In this document: positions 1 to 5,245 of the stretch, in pieces
Position numbering within the stretch: the stretch's first letter is position 1
Layout of the letters: every line of letters starts with the position of its first letter
Origin: an uncultured Eubacteriales bacterium
GTDB lineage: Bacteria > Bacillota > Clostridia > Oscillospirales > CAG-272
Direction of reading: 5' to 3'
DNA length: 7,491 bases
NCBI GenBank assembly: GCA_934500855.1
Contig: CAKSUH010000073.1
Span: forward strand, 1-7,491
The notes under the pieces: model-generated
Database searches by the model: none
Told to the model about the DNA's origin: nothing
The model's input: only the letters and a program-made list of their open reading frames with translations
Position numbers and translations under genes: made by a program

Positions 1-92
1 GTGTAGCCCTGCGCCACCTCTTCAAAATTCCGTCTGCGCACCTGCGGGTCCTGCGACGGCATGGGATTCTTTTTCGGATTCATATTCGGCAT
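1..92 (-). CDS. gltA: NADPH-dependent glutamate synthase / NfnB-type large subunit, N-terminal fragment
   Basis: Only the first 30 codons are inside the window; the gene continues past the left edge. The visible residues run from MPNMNPKKNPMPSQDPQ to RNFEEVAQGY. The pattern 'MPxQDPxVRxxNFEEVxxGY' is the usual beginning of clostridial proteins annotated gltA (glutamate synthase small-subunit family, two [4Fe-4S] clusters plus FAD). When such a gene directly follows an NfnA-like gene, the product is generally NfnB of the electron-bifurcating NADH-dependent ferredoxin:NADP+ oxidoreductase. The start ATG at 92-90 comes one base after the stop codon of the upstream gene. A GGGGGAG ribosome site lies seven bases ahead of it, inside that gene's 3' end, so the two are probably translationally coupled. 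Catalytic residues and clusters lie outside the window, so the family call rests on the N-terminus and the context. Confidence 0.8.
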   Translation of the reverse strand, partial: MPNMNPKKNPMPSQDPQVRRRNFEEVAQGY

Positions 93-93
93 G

Positions 94-936
94 TCAGTTC
101 TCCCCCTTCCGGAACAGGTTGCAGGTCGCCTCATACGCGTGCCGCTCGAACGGCTTATACATCGACGACCGCGCAATCGCCTCGTCAAAATCAATCTCGT
201 GTCCGTCGAATTCGGGACCGTCCACACAGGCAAAGCGCACCTTGCCGCCAACGGTCAGGCGGCAGCCGCCGCACATCCCCGTTCCGTCAATCATAATGGG
301 ATTCATGGAAGCAACCGTCGGAACGCCGTACTCCTTCGTCAGACGGCAGACGAATTTCATCATCGGAAGCGGACCGATGGTAATCACCTCGTCGTACTTC
401 TCGCCGCTCTCGATCAGGGCGCGGAGCGCGTCGGTGACCAGTCCCTTTTCGCCCCACGAGCCGTCATCGGACATCCGCACAAAACGGTCGGAAACCGCGC
501 CGAACTCGTCCTCGAGAATCACAAGGTCCTTCGTGCGGAAACCCGCGACCGTGTGAACGACCGTGCCGTTTTCGTGAAATTTCTTCGCCACGGGGTAGCC
601 GATGGCGCACCCGACGCCGCCGACCACAACGGCGACTTTTTTCTTTCCGTCGGTTTCGGTGGCGCGACCGAGCGGTCCGACAAAATCATGCAGGCAGTCC
701 CCGACCGAGAGATGATTCAGCCGCTCGGTGGTTGCGCCGACAACCTGAAAAATGACGGTAACACTGCCCGAAGTGCGGTCAAAGTCCGCAACGGTGAGCG
801 GAATGCGCTCGCCATCCGCATCGGTGCGCAGAATGATGAACTGCCCCGGCTCCGCCTTTTTCGCAACCGCGGGCGCATGGACGCGCATGAGCGTTACGGT
901 CGGATTCAGCGCTCGTTTTTCAAGAATTTCGTACAT
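94..936 (-). CDS. nfnA: NfnA-like ferredoxin-NADP+ reductase subunit (sulfide/dihydroorotate dehydrogenase-like FAD/NAD-binding protein)
   Basis: A 280-residue cytoplasmic flavoprotein of the ferredoxin-reductase superfamily. Visible parts in order: an N-terminal FAD-binding barrel with the RIPLTVAD motif (residues 44-51); a dinucleotide-binding stretch GGVGCAIGYPVAK (106-118); a C-terminal [2Fe-2S] site with Asp217, Cys222, Cys225 (MCGGCR) and Cys237 (FACVDGPEFDGH). In characterised Nfn complexes this subunit carries FAD and an Asp/3-Cys [2Fe-2S] cluster. It pairs with the large subunit to couple NADH and reduced ferredoxin to NADPH formation; that role is inferred here from family and from the adjacent large-subunit gene. 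The start at 936 is preferred over an in-frame ATG at 1038. It begins with the family-typical MYEILEKR and has an AAAGGAG ribosome site seven bases upstream (944-950), whereas the extra 34 residues would be read through promoter and repeat DNA. No convincing promoter for it is visible. Confidence 0.9.
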   Translation of the reverse strand: MYEILEKRALNPTVTLMRVHAPAVAKKAEPGQFIILRTDADGERIPLTVADFDRTSGSVTVIFQVVGATTERLNHLSVGDCLHDFVGPLGRATETDGKKKVAVVVGGVGCAIGYPVAKKFHENGTVVHTVAGFRTKDLVILEDEFGAVSDRFVRMSDDGSWGEKGLVTDALRALIESGEKYDEVITIGPLPMMKFVCRLTKEYGVPTVASMNPIMIDGTGMCGGCRLTVGGKVRFACVDGPEFDGHEIDFDEAIARSSMYKPFERHAYEATCNLFRKGEN

Positions 937-973
937 AAACAGGCTCCTTTCGCGGGAAATCTCCCGAAACCAC

Positions 974-1002
974 TTGTCAAGAGGCGGTTTATCGTGTATA
1001 AT
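974..1002 (+). promoter_or_regulatory. Housekeeping sigma promoter facing right
   Basis: TTGTCA (974-979), a 17-base spacer, then a perfect TATAAT (997-1002). It faces away from nfnA and toward the repeat elements. The first substantial gene downstream starts at 1450, so a transcript from here would have a leader of about 440 bases running through the MITE-like element. This gene has no better promoter of its own. Confidence 0.65.
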
Positions 1003-1010
1003 AAAGGAAG

Positions 1011-1036
1011 TAAGACCCCGGGCTTTGCCCGAACCC
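1011..1036 (-). repeat. Short hairpin repeat, copy A
   Basis: Read on the minus strand this stretch is GGGTTCGGGCAAAGCCCGG followed by GGTCTTA. It forms a CGGGC/GCCCG stem with a three-base loop. Nearly the same stretch occurs at 4276-4303 on the plus strand. In both places the repeat lies upstream of, and points toward, the next gene. Confidence 0.7.
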
Positions 1037-1100
1037 ACTCAGGGGTTATCCCTTAACCTGATGAAGGAAAAAACCATGTTGCAACGGTGAGCGAAAAATT

Positions 1101-1289
1101 ATCCCCCCCTCATCAGTCGCTTACGCGACAGCTTCCCCCCAAGGGGAAGCCTCTTTGCGAAATTGCATTCGTGTTTTGTATCAACCCGAATCGAGTTAAT
1201 AGCAAAAGCTGTATTTAGGGGAATTGCACGCTGTACAGCAGACTTCCCCTTGGGGGGAAGCTGTCGCGACAGCGACTGATGAGGGGGAT
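1101..1289. mobile_element. MITE-like palindromic element with ~48-bp terminal inverted repeats
   Basis: The left arm (1101-1149) and the right arm (1243-1289) are inverted copies that differ by two substitutions and a two-base difference in the C run. Each arm contains smaller palindromes. On the left these are GTCGC/GCGAC (1117-1130) and GCTTCCCC/GGGGAAGC (1131-1150). On the right they are CTTCCCC/GGGGAAG (1243-1260) and CTGTCGCGACAG (1261-1272). The roughly 93-base centre has no coding potential. The size, long inverted ends and absence of a transposase fit a non-autonomous miniature element or a dispersed palindromic repeat. I see no clear target-site duplication: flanks read AATT on the left and AATC on the right. 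The reading frames across it are not genes. Confidence 0.75.
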
Positions 1290-1449
1290 CAATCTGCTCC
1301 AACCAAGAGAAACAGCGAGAATTCCCCTGCAACGCTCCGAGATCTTTCTTTTAATTATACTATATTCCGCGCGGAAATGCAATAGCGGAAAGCGACAAAT
1401 TTGCAGGACTGCCCGAAAAAAATTTCATGCCGAAAGGACCGAACCCAAA

Positions 1450-2598
1450 ATGGAAACCGATTATCTGAACACAGCAGGCAAAAATGCGGGCGAGATTGCG
1501 CGCGACATTGCCGATTTTCTTTCCCTCCCCTGCGTCATTCACGGCAAGCGCGACATCGACCTCGCCGCGCTCCTGCCCGACCTCAATATGCACGAGCAGT
1601 TCTCCTTTGCGCTCCTGATGGAGGCTTACACGCAAGGGTGGGACCCGGACGCCGCCGAGCAGTTCTTCCGCCATGCCGTCGCGCCGTCGGTCGGGGACGC
1701 GGTAACCGAGAAGATGCTCGCCCTCTTCCGCGCGCCCGAGAGCCGCGAATTCGGCATTGCGGTGGTCAAATACGGCTACGGCTTTGACCTCACCGTCCCC
1801 TCCTATTGGTCCTCCTGCCTCAAGCTGGCGATACAGGCAAAGGCGGTCCCCGCACTGATGAATTACCTCAAGCTGTTCATGATCTGCCTGACCGAATTCG
1901 CCTACATGGACGGCAGAAAGCCGAAAGAAACCTACGCGTGGAACTACTGCCGGACATTTGAAAAGATTCTCGATGACCTCGAAAAGCCCGACCTGCCGCC
2001 GTCGCTCCCTGTAACGGTCTGCGCGGTGGGCGGAAGCTCGGGCAAGCGCGAGAATCAGACCTACTTCCTCTCGCTCGGCGTGGATCTGCGAAACCCGAAT
2101 GCCGACCGCGCTCTGCAGGACATCAAGGTCGATATCACGCTGAAGGATCGCGAAGGCAACATCATCGATGTCATCGGGGACCGTGTCAGCACGGTTGACC
2201 CGGGGGCGGTGTTCCACTACGGCATTACGCGGCGGGTGCGCGGCGCGGCAGTGGCGGAAATCCGCGCGAAAGCCCGCGCGGGCGCGTTCCTGCCCGCCGA
2301 GACTGCCGTCACGCGTGGCGTGAAACTCGAGAAGGTCAGCATCAAGCGGGACGAGCACTACGAGATTCTCAAGGGAACACTGGTCAGCACCTATGCGCAC
2401 GACCTGCCCGCGTTTGCGCTGCACTATCAGTATCTGAACAAGCAGAACAAGATTGTGGGCGGCGGATGCGAATGGTTCTTTGACGGGCTGAAGGCAGGTG
2501 AAGAGAAACAATTCCGCGCAGGTTGCAGCGTTCCGATCCCCGGCGCGGCTCGCATCGTTTACAGCATTGACTTCGATCTGAAGGGCTTTCGGGGGTGA
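1450..2598 (+). CDS. Hypothetical protein: helical N-terminal half plus two probable beta-sandwich domains
   Basis: A 382-residue protein that I do not recognise. It has no signal peptide and no clear membrane segment, so it is probably cytoplasmic. Residues 1-185 look mostly alpha-helical. Residues 186-285 and 295-382 look like two beta-rich domains of similar plan: a hydrophobic strand, a charged hairpin (KDREGNIIDVIGD at 232-244; NKQNKIVGGG at 330-339), then an acidic/Gly turn before a last strand (TVDPGAVFHYGI; LKAGEEKQFRAG). That plan resembles FxLYD-type domains, but this is an impression from the sequence, not a search. The start at 1450 is chosen because an AAAGGA ribosome site lies about 11 bases upstream and the N-terminus is protein-like. 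The in-frame ATG at 1279 would translate the arm of the repeat element. No terminator separates this gene from rpsF, whose promoter begins 36 bases after its stop. Confidence 0.75.
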   Translation: METDYLNTAGKNAGEIARDIADFLSLPCVIHGKRDIDLAALLPDLNMHEQFSFALLMEAYTQGWDPDAAEQFFRHAVAPSVGDAVTEKMLALFRAPESREFGIAVVKYGYGFDLTVPSYWSSCLKLAIQAKAVPALMNYLKLFMICLTEFAYMDGRKPKETYAWNYCRTFEKILDDLEKPDLPPSLPVTVCAVGGSSGKRENQTYFLSLGVDLRNPNADRALQDIKVDITLKDREGNIIDVIGDRVSTVDPGAVFHYGITRRVRGAAVAEIRAKARAGAFLPAETAVTRGVKLEKVSIKRDEHYEILKGTLVSTYAHDLPAFALHYQYLNKQNKIVGGGCEWFFDGLKAGEEKQFRAGCSVPIPGAARIVYSIDFDLKGFRG

Positions 2599-2634
2599 AA
2601 TCCCGCCAAATGGCGAAAAAATTCGCAAAAATGC

Positions 2635-2663
2635 TTGACAAGCCGTTTCATTTATGATATAAT
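2635..2663 (+). promoter_or_regulatory. Promoter of the rpsF-ssb-rpsR operon
   Basis: A perfect TTGACA (2635-2640), a 17-base spacer and a perfect TATAAT (2658-2663), followed by AT-rich DNA. Expected transcription start is near 2670, giving a leader of about 80 bases. A consensus promoter of this strength fits a ribosomal-protein operon. Confidence 0.92.
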
Positions 2664-2674
2664 ATTCAATTGAT

Positions 2675-2742
2675 ACGGGCAAAAGCCCGTCTCTCTGCCA
2701 CGCAAATTCATAAACAGCGTGTGCCGAAAGTCCATAGGGAGG
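2675..2742 (+). promoter_or_regulatory. Structured rpsF leader, candidate S6:S18 autoregulatory element
   Basis: The leader first forms the hairpin ACGGGC/GCCCGT (2675-2690). It can then form an outer stem between UCUCUCU (2690-2696) and AGGGAGG (2736-2742), which would hide the rpsF ribosome site. Within it lies an inner stem CACGC (2699-2703) with GCGUG (2717-2721). An unpaired stretch containing CCG (2724-2726, GCCGAAAG) sits on the 3' side between the stems. In other bacteria rpsF leaders bind the S6:S18 dimer through a bulged CCG that imitates 16S rRNA; both partners are encoded in this operon. The pairing is seen directly and the function is inferred. Confidence 0.5.
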
Positions 2743-2749
2743 AAACCAC

Positions 2750-3172
2750 ATGGAAAACAAGCTCAACTCTTATGAAACCATGTTCGTCGTCAGCCTCGCA
2801 AACGGTGATGAAGCCACTGCGGAAACGGTGAACAAGTTCAAAAACCTCATCGCATCGAACGCGGAAGTCGTTTCGGTTGACGATTGGGGCAAGCGCCGCA
2901 TGGCATATCCGATTCAGGATATGAACGAGGGCTACTACACGGTGGTCACCTTCAAGTGCGTCGGGGACTTCCCCACCGAGCTGGAGCGTCTGATGAACAT
3001 CGATGAAAGCGTGATCCGCGCGATGACCGTCAAACTCGAGTACGACGCCAGCGAAAGAGCCGCTGTCCTTGCCGCAAAGCGCGCCGCCGAGGAAGCTGCC
3101 CGCGCAGCCGCCGCTGCCGCTGCCGCCGAGGAAGCCGCAAACACAGAGTCGGAAACGACCGACGCAGAGTAA
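2750..3172 (+). CDS. rpsF: 30S ribosomal protein S6
   Basis: S6 binds 16S rRNA with S18 on the platform of the small subunit. The 140-residue product starts with the typical NSYETMFVV strand (6-14) and carries the family segment DDWGKRRMAYPI (44-55), followed by GYYTVVTFKC (61-70) and the DESVIRAMTVKLE segment (85-97). The conserved ferredoxin-like fold ends near residue 98. The rest is a low-complexity tail rich in Ala and Glu (about 101-130) with an acidic end. This makes the protein longer than the common S6 of about 95-100 residues. The start has GGGAGG seven bases upstream. It is the first gene of the rpsF-ssb-rpsR operon, 27 bases ahead of ssb. Confidence 0.97.
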   Translation: MENKLNSYETMFVVSLANGDEATAETVNKFKNLIASNAEVVSVDDWGKRRMAYPIQDMNEGYYTVVTFKCVGDFPTELERLMNIDESVIRAMTVKLEYDASERAAVLAAKRAAEEAARAAAAAAAAEEAANTESETTDAE

Positions 3173-3199
3173 TCCGCGCAACGGGAAAGGAGAACCGAC

Positions 3200-3667
3200 A
3201 TGGCTAACCTGAACCTGAACAAAGTCATTCTTGCCGGCAAGCTGGTTGCCGACCCGGAGCTGAAACAGACCGCAAGCGGTATTGCCGTGGTCACACTCCG
3301 TCTCGCAATCAACCGTCGGTACCAGTCCAAAGCGGCAGACGGCACACAGCAACAGCCGCAGGCGGACTTCATTAACCTTGTTGCATGGAGACAGACCGCG
3401 GAGTTCATCTCCCGCTATTTCCGCAAAGGCTCGTCTCTTTGCGTGACGGGTTCGATTCAGACAAGAACCTATCAGGACCAGCAGGGACAGAACCGTTACG
3501 CAACCGAGGTTGTGGTGGACGAAGCAATGTTTGTGGACAGCAAGTCGGAGGCAGGCGGACAGTATACGCCCGACCCCTCTTACGCCGCTCCCCCTGCGTT
3601 TGCATCGGCACCGAATGTAACCCCGAAATTTGAAGAACTGAAAACAGATGAGGACCTGCCGTTCTGA
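3200..3667 (+). CDS. ssb: Single-stranded DNA-binding protein
   Basis: SSB coats single-stranded DNA during replication, repair and recombination and recruits partner proteins. The 155-residue protein has an N-terminal OB fold (about 1-112): NKVILAGKLVADPELKQTASGIAV, then LRLAINRRY, DFINLVAWRQTAEFISRYFRKGSSLCVTG and RYATEVVVDE. A flexible linker rich in Pro, Ala and Ser (about 116-145) follows. The last residues, DEDLPF, are the acidic tip used to bind replication and repair proteins. Length and domain order are typical of the Firmicutes family. An AAAGGAG ribosome site lies seven bases before the ATG. It sits between rpsF and rpsR, the classic arrangement, 33 bases before rpsR. Confidence 0.97.
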   Translation: MANLNLNKVILAGKLVADPELKQTASGIAVVTLRLAINRRYQSKAADGTQQQPQADFINLVAWRQTAEFISRYFRKGSSLCVTGSIQTRTYQDQQGQNRYATEVVVDEAMFVDSKSEAGGQYTPDPSYAAPPAFASAPNVTPKFEELKTDEDLPF

Positions 3668-3701
3668 CGGGCAGGAAACCGAATGAGGAGGATTTCATAA
3701 G

Positions 3702-3962
3702 ATGGATAGAACAGAAGCAACACCCGTGGTTCGTCCGGCTCGCCCGATGAACCGCAGAAGAAAAAAGGTCTGCATTTTCTGCGCAGATAAGGTTGATTTC
3801 ATTGATTACAAGGACAGCGGCAAGCTGAGAAAGTTCATCAGCGAGAGAGGCAAGATCCTGCCCCGCAGAATCTCCGGCACCTGCGCAAAGCACCAGAGAG
3901 AGCTGAACACCGCAATCAAGCGTGCTCGCAACATGGCGCTCCTGCCCTTCGTGACCGACTGA
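3702..3962 (+). CDS. rpsR: 30S ribosomal protein S18
   Basis: S18 pairs with S6 on the small-subunit platform. The 86-residue protein is basic at the N-terminus (MNRRRKKVC, 16-24) and contains the family core [24 protein letters not shown] (33-56) and the C-terminal segment [20 protein letters not shown] (64-83). Cys24-x2-Cys27 and Cys61-x2-His64 are present, which makes this the 'C+' zinc-binding type of S18, not the version that has lost the metal ligands. GAGGAGG at 3685-3691 lies ten bases before the start. It is the last gene of the operon: an intrinsic terminator begins ten bases after the stop codon, so rplI is not part of this unit here. Confidence 0.97.
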   Translation: MDRTEATPVVRPARPMNRRRKKVCIFCADKVDFIDYKDSGKLRKFISERGKILPRRISGTCAKHQRELNTAIKRARNMALLPFVTD

Positions 3963-3971
3963 TTCAACCCC

Positions 3972-4008
3972 AAAAGAGATGTCACCCTCGCGGCGGCATC
4001 TCTTTTTT
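3972..4008 (+). terminator. Intrinsic terminator of the rpsF-ssb-rpsR operon
   Basis: AGAGATG (3975-3981) pairs with CATCTCT (3997-4003), with extra A-T pairs possible outside, across a 15-base loop. It is followed by a run of six T from 4003. Position right after rpsR and the T run support terminator function. Confidence 0.9.
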
Positions 4009-4035
4009 CACCTCACCCATTCCCTTATAATCCAT

Positions 4036-4061
4036 GCGGAACGACCCATGTGTCGTTCCGC
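4036..4061. repeat. Perfect 10-bp hairpin
   Basis: GCGGAACGAC (4036-4045) and GTCGTTCCGC (4052-4061) are perfect inverted copies around a six-base loop. No T run follows on either strand, so it is not a standard terminator. Confidence 0.75.
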
Positions 4062-4117
4062 CCGTCCATCAACTAACTTGAACAGTTTCTATCCGGTAGC
4101 GGAGAAAGCGCAAGCGC

Positions 4118-4142
4118 CCAAATCCCGCTCAACGGGATTTGG
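4118..4142. repeat. Perfect 10-bp hairpin
   Basis: CCAAATCCCG (4118-4127) and CGGGATTTGG (4133-4142) are perfect inverted copies around CTCAA. A small GCGC-AA-GCGC stem (4108-4117) lies directly before it. No T run follows. Confidence 0.75.
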
Positions 4143-4243
4143 TTCGTAGCAGCCGGAATGCGTAGCACGGAATATGGCTACATCAGAATTCAAATTACAA
4201 AAAGAAAGGGATAAAAATCCCCTTGGTTAAAGTTCTTGAAAGT

Positions 4244-4273
4244 CTTGAAAACTTCTTTCAAGAAGTTTTCAAG
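4244..4273. repeat. Perfect 12-bp A/T-rich hairpin
   Basis: CTTGAAAACTTC (4244-4255) and GAAGTTTTCAAG (4262-4273) are perfect inverted copies around a six-base loop. It lies two bases before the next repeat module and about 50 bases before the PAP2 start codon, so it would be in the leader of any transcript entering that gene from the left. Confidence 0.75.
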
Positions 4274-4275
4274 TA

Positions 4276-4303
4276 GGGTTCGGGGCAAAGCCCCGAGGTC
4301 TTA
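4276..4303 (+). repeat. Short hairpin repeat, copy B
   Basis: GGGTTCGGGGCAAAGCCCC then GAGGTCTTA, with a seven-base-pair stem TCGGGGC/GCCCCGA around AAA. It matches copy A at 1011-1036, which is on the other strand. It ends eight bases before the AAGGAGG ribosome site of the PAP2 gene. Confidence 0.7.
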
Positions 4304-4321
4304 ACTCTTAAAGGAGGCAAC

Positions 4322-5245
4322 ATGAATTTTCTCAGATGGATCGCCACATGGCGAAACCCCGTTTTTGACGCCGTGTTCGGCGCGCTTACCTACGCAGGCG
4401 GCGAAGTGGTCTTTATCGTTGCCGCACTCATCGTGCTGTGGTGCGTCGATAAAAAGAAAGGGTATTACCTGCTGTTCTGCGGGTTCTTCGGTCTGGTCAC
4501 GGTCCAGATTCTGAAAATGGCGTTCCGTATCCCCCGCCCGTGGGTGCTCGACCCCGCCTTTCAGATTGTGGAAAGCGCCCGCGCGGGTGCAACCGGGTAC
4601 TCCTTCCCAAGCGGACATACCCAAACCGCCGTCACCCTCTTCGGCGGTCTGGCAGTCACTTCCCGCCGCAAAGCCGTGAAAATCGGCGGCTGGGTCGCGT
4701 GCGTTTCGGTCGCCTTCAGCCGAATGTACCTCGGCGTTCATACACCGCTTGATGTCGGCGTTTCCTTCGCCATCGGAGTCTGTATCGTGCTTGCAACAAA
4801 ATCCCTCACCCAATGCGCCGACCGTACCCGCGGTGGGCTGTGGTGGTTCTTCGGCGCGGCGCTCGCGCTGACGCTCGGCAACCTCCTGTTCGTGGAACTT
4901 TACGCCTTCCCCGCCGACATGGACGCGACCAACTACACCGATGCCGTCAAGGTGGCATGGCAGATCCTCGGCATGGTGCTGGGGCTTGCCGTCGCCTACG
5001 CCGCAGACCGCTACAAGTCCCGCTACCGCACCGAGGCGATTTGGTGGGGTCAGCTTCTCAAAGTGGCGCTCGGACTTGGGCTGATGCTCGGTCTCCGCGC
5101 CGTCCTGAAAGCGCCCCTGAACGCGCTTCTCGGCCTCCGCGCGGGCGTTTGCGTGCGCTACTTTATAATGGTTGCGCTCCCCGCCTCCGCGCTCCCCTTT
5201 CTCTTCCGTTTTTTGCCGGAGGGACGCGCCAGAGGGAACTTTTGA
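4322..5245 (+). CDS. PAP2-family membrane phosphatase
   Basis: A 307-residue integral membrane protein of the type 2 phosphatidic acid phosphatase family. It carries all three catalytic motifs: K65-x6-R72-P73 (KMAFRIPRP), P96-S-G-H99 (SFPSGHT) and S133-R134-x5-H140-x3-D144 (SRMYLGVHTPLD). His140 is the expected nucleophile, helped by Asp144, with His99 as acid. Hydrophobic segments lie at about 18-40, 48-64, 101-113, 121-137, 143-160, 172-190, 213-228, 243-260 and 275-296. The family removes phosphate from lipids such as phosphatidic acid, phosphatidylglycerol phosphate or undecaprenyl pyrophosphate; the substrate cannot be read from the sequence. AAGGAGG lies four bases ahead of the start. 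It appears monocistronic. Its last codons and its stop codon lie in the arm and loop of an inverted repeat (5229-5260), so the C-terminal RARGNF is repeat-derived. Confidence 0.93.
   Translation: MNFLRWIATWRNPVFDAVFGALTYAGGEVVFIVAALIVLWCVDKKKGYYLLFCGFFGLVTVQILKMAFRIPRPWVLDPAFQIVESARAGATGYSFPSGHTQTAVTLFGGLAVTSRRKAVKIGGWVACVSVAFSRMYLGVHTPLDVGVSFAIGVCIVLATKSLTQCADRTRGGLWWFFGAALALTLGNLLFVELYAFPADMDATNYTDAVKVAWQILGMVLGLAVAYAADRYKSRYRTEAIWWGQLLKVALGLGLMLGLRAVLKAPLNALLGLRAGVCVRYFIMVALPASALPFLFRFLPEGRARGNF

Larger units (their letters stand above)
937..1449. other. Gene-free interval between nfnA and the 1450 gene
   Basis: This 513-base divergent intergenic region holds no gene I can support. It contains the nfnA ribosome site, a plus-strand promoter at 974-1002, a short hairpin repeat at 1011-1036 and a MITE-like element at 1101-1289. 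From 1290 to 1449 the sequence is AT-richer; it has a possible lone -10 (TATACT, 1356-1361) without a good -35, and the ribosome site of the next gene. A nine-codon frame starting at 1061 (MKEKTMLQR) exists but has no well-placed ribosome site, so I do not call it a gene. Confidence 0.7.
4009..4321. other. Gene-free, hairpin-rich interval before the PAP2 gene
   Basis: This 313-base stretch has no gene I can support. It contains four separate hairpins (listed as repeats) and a pair of near-repeats, CGTAGCAGCCGGAAT (4145-4159) and CGTAGCACGGAAT (4161-4173). A plus-strand frame at 4077-4211 is open for 45 codons with no start near its beginning. A TATAAT at 4026-4031 has no matching -35. The only certain signal is the AAGGAGG ribosome site at 4311-4317. 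I cannot place the promoter of the PAP2 gene. Confidence 0.6.

Noticed and set aside
61..1056. Long plus-strand open frame (331 codons) opposite nfnA
   Set aside because: It is antisense to a gene with clear FAD, NAD and [2Fe-2S] motifs; its His/Arg/Asn-rich translation is typical of the reverse strand of a GC-rich gene.
1037..1090. Resemblance to the 3' half of a TPP riboswitch (ACTCAGGGG, then AACCTGATGAAGG)
   Set aside because: The CTGAGA segment and the paired arms of the THI box are missing, no thiamine gene follows, and the stretch is better explained as part of the hairpin repeat shared with 4206-4303.
1099..1332. A 77-codon minus-strand frame through the palindromic element
   Set aside because: It reads straight through both inverted arms; peptides like SLSRQLPPKG are typical false genes produced by such repeats.
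2604..2620. Hairpin CGCC-AAAT-GGCG after the 1450 gene as a terminator
   Set aside because: It is short and followed by A residues, not T, on the plus strand, so it does not fit an intrinsic terminator in that direction.
1360..2766. Long minus-strand open frame (468 codons) opposite the 1450 gene
   Set aside because: Its translation is rich in Arg, Val and His without domain character, it crosses the rpsF promoter and leader, and it has no ribosome site. The plus-strand frame is protein-like and well started.
4026..4031. TATAAT as a promoter for the PAP2 gene
   Set aside because: No acceptable -35 box lies 16-18 bases upstream; that position is the T run of the rpsR terminator.
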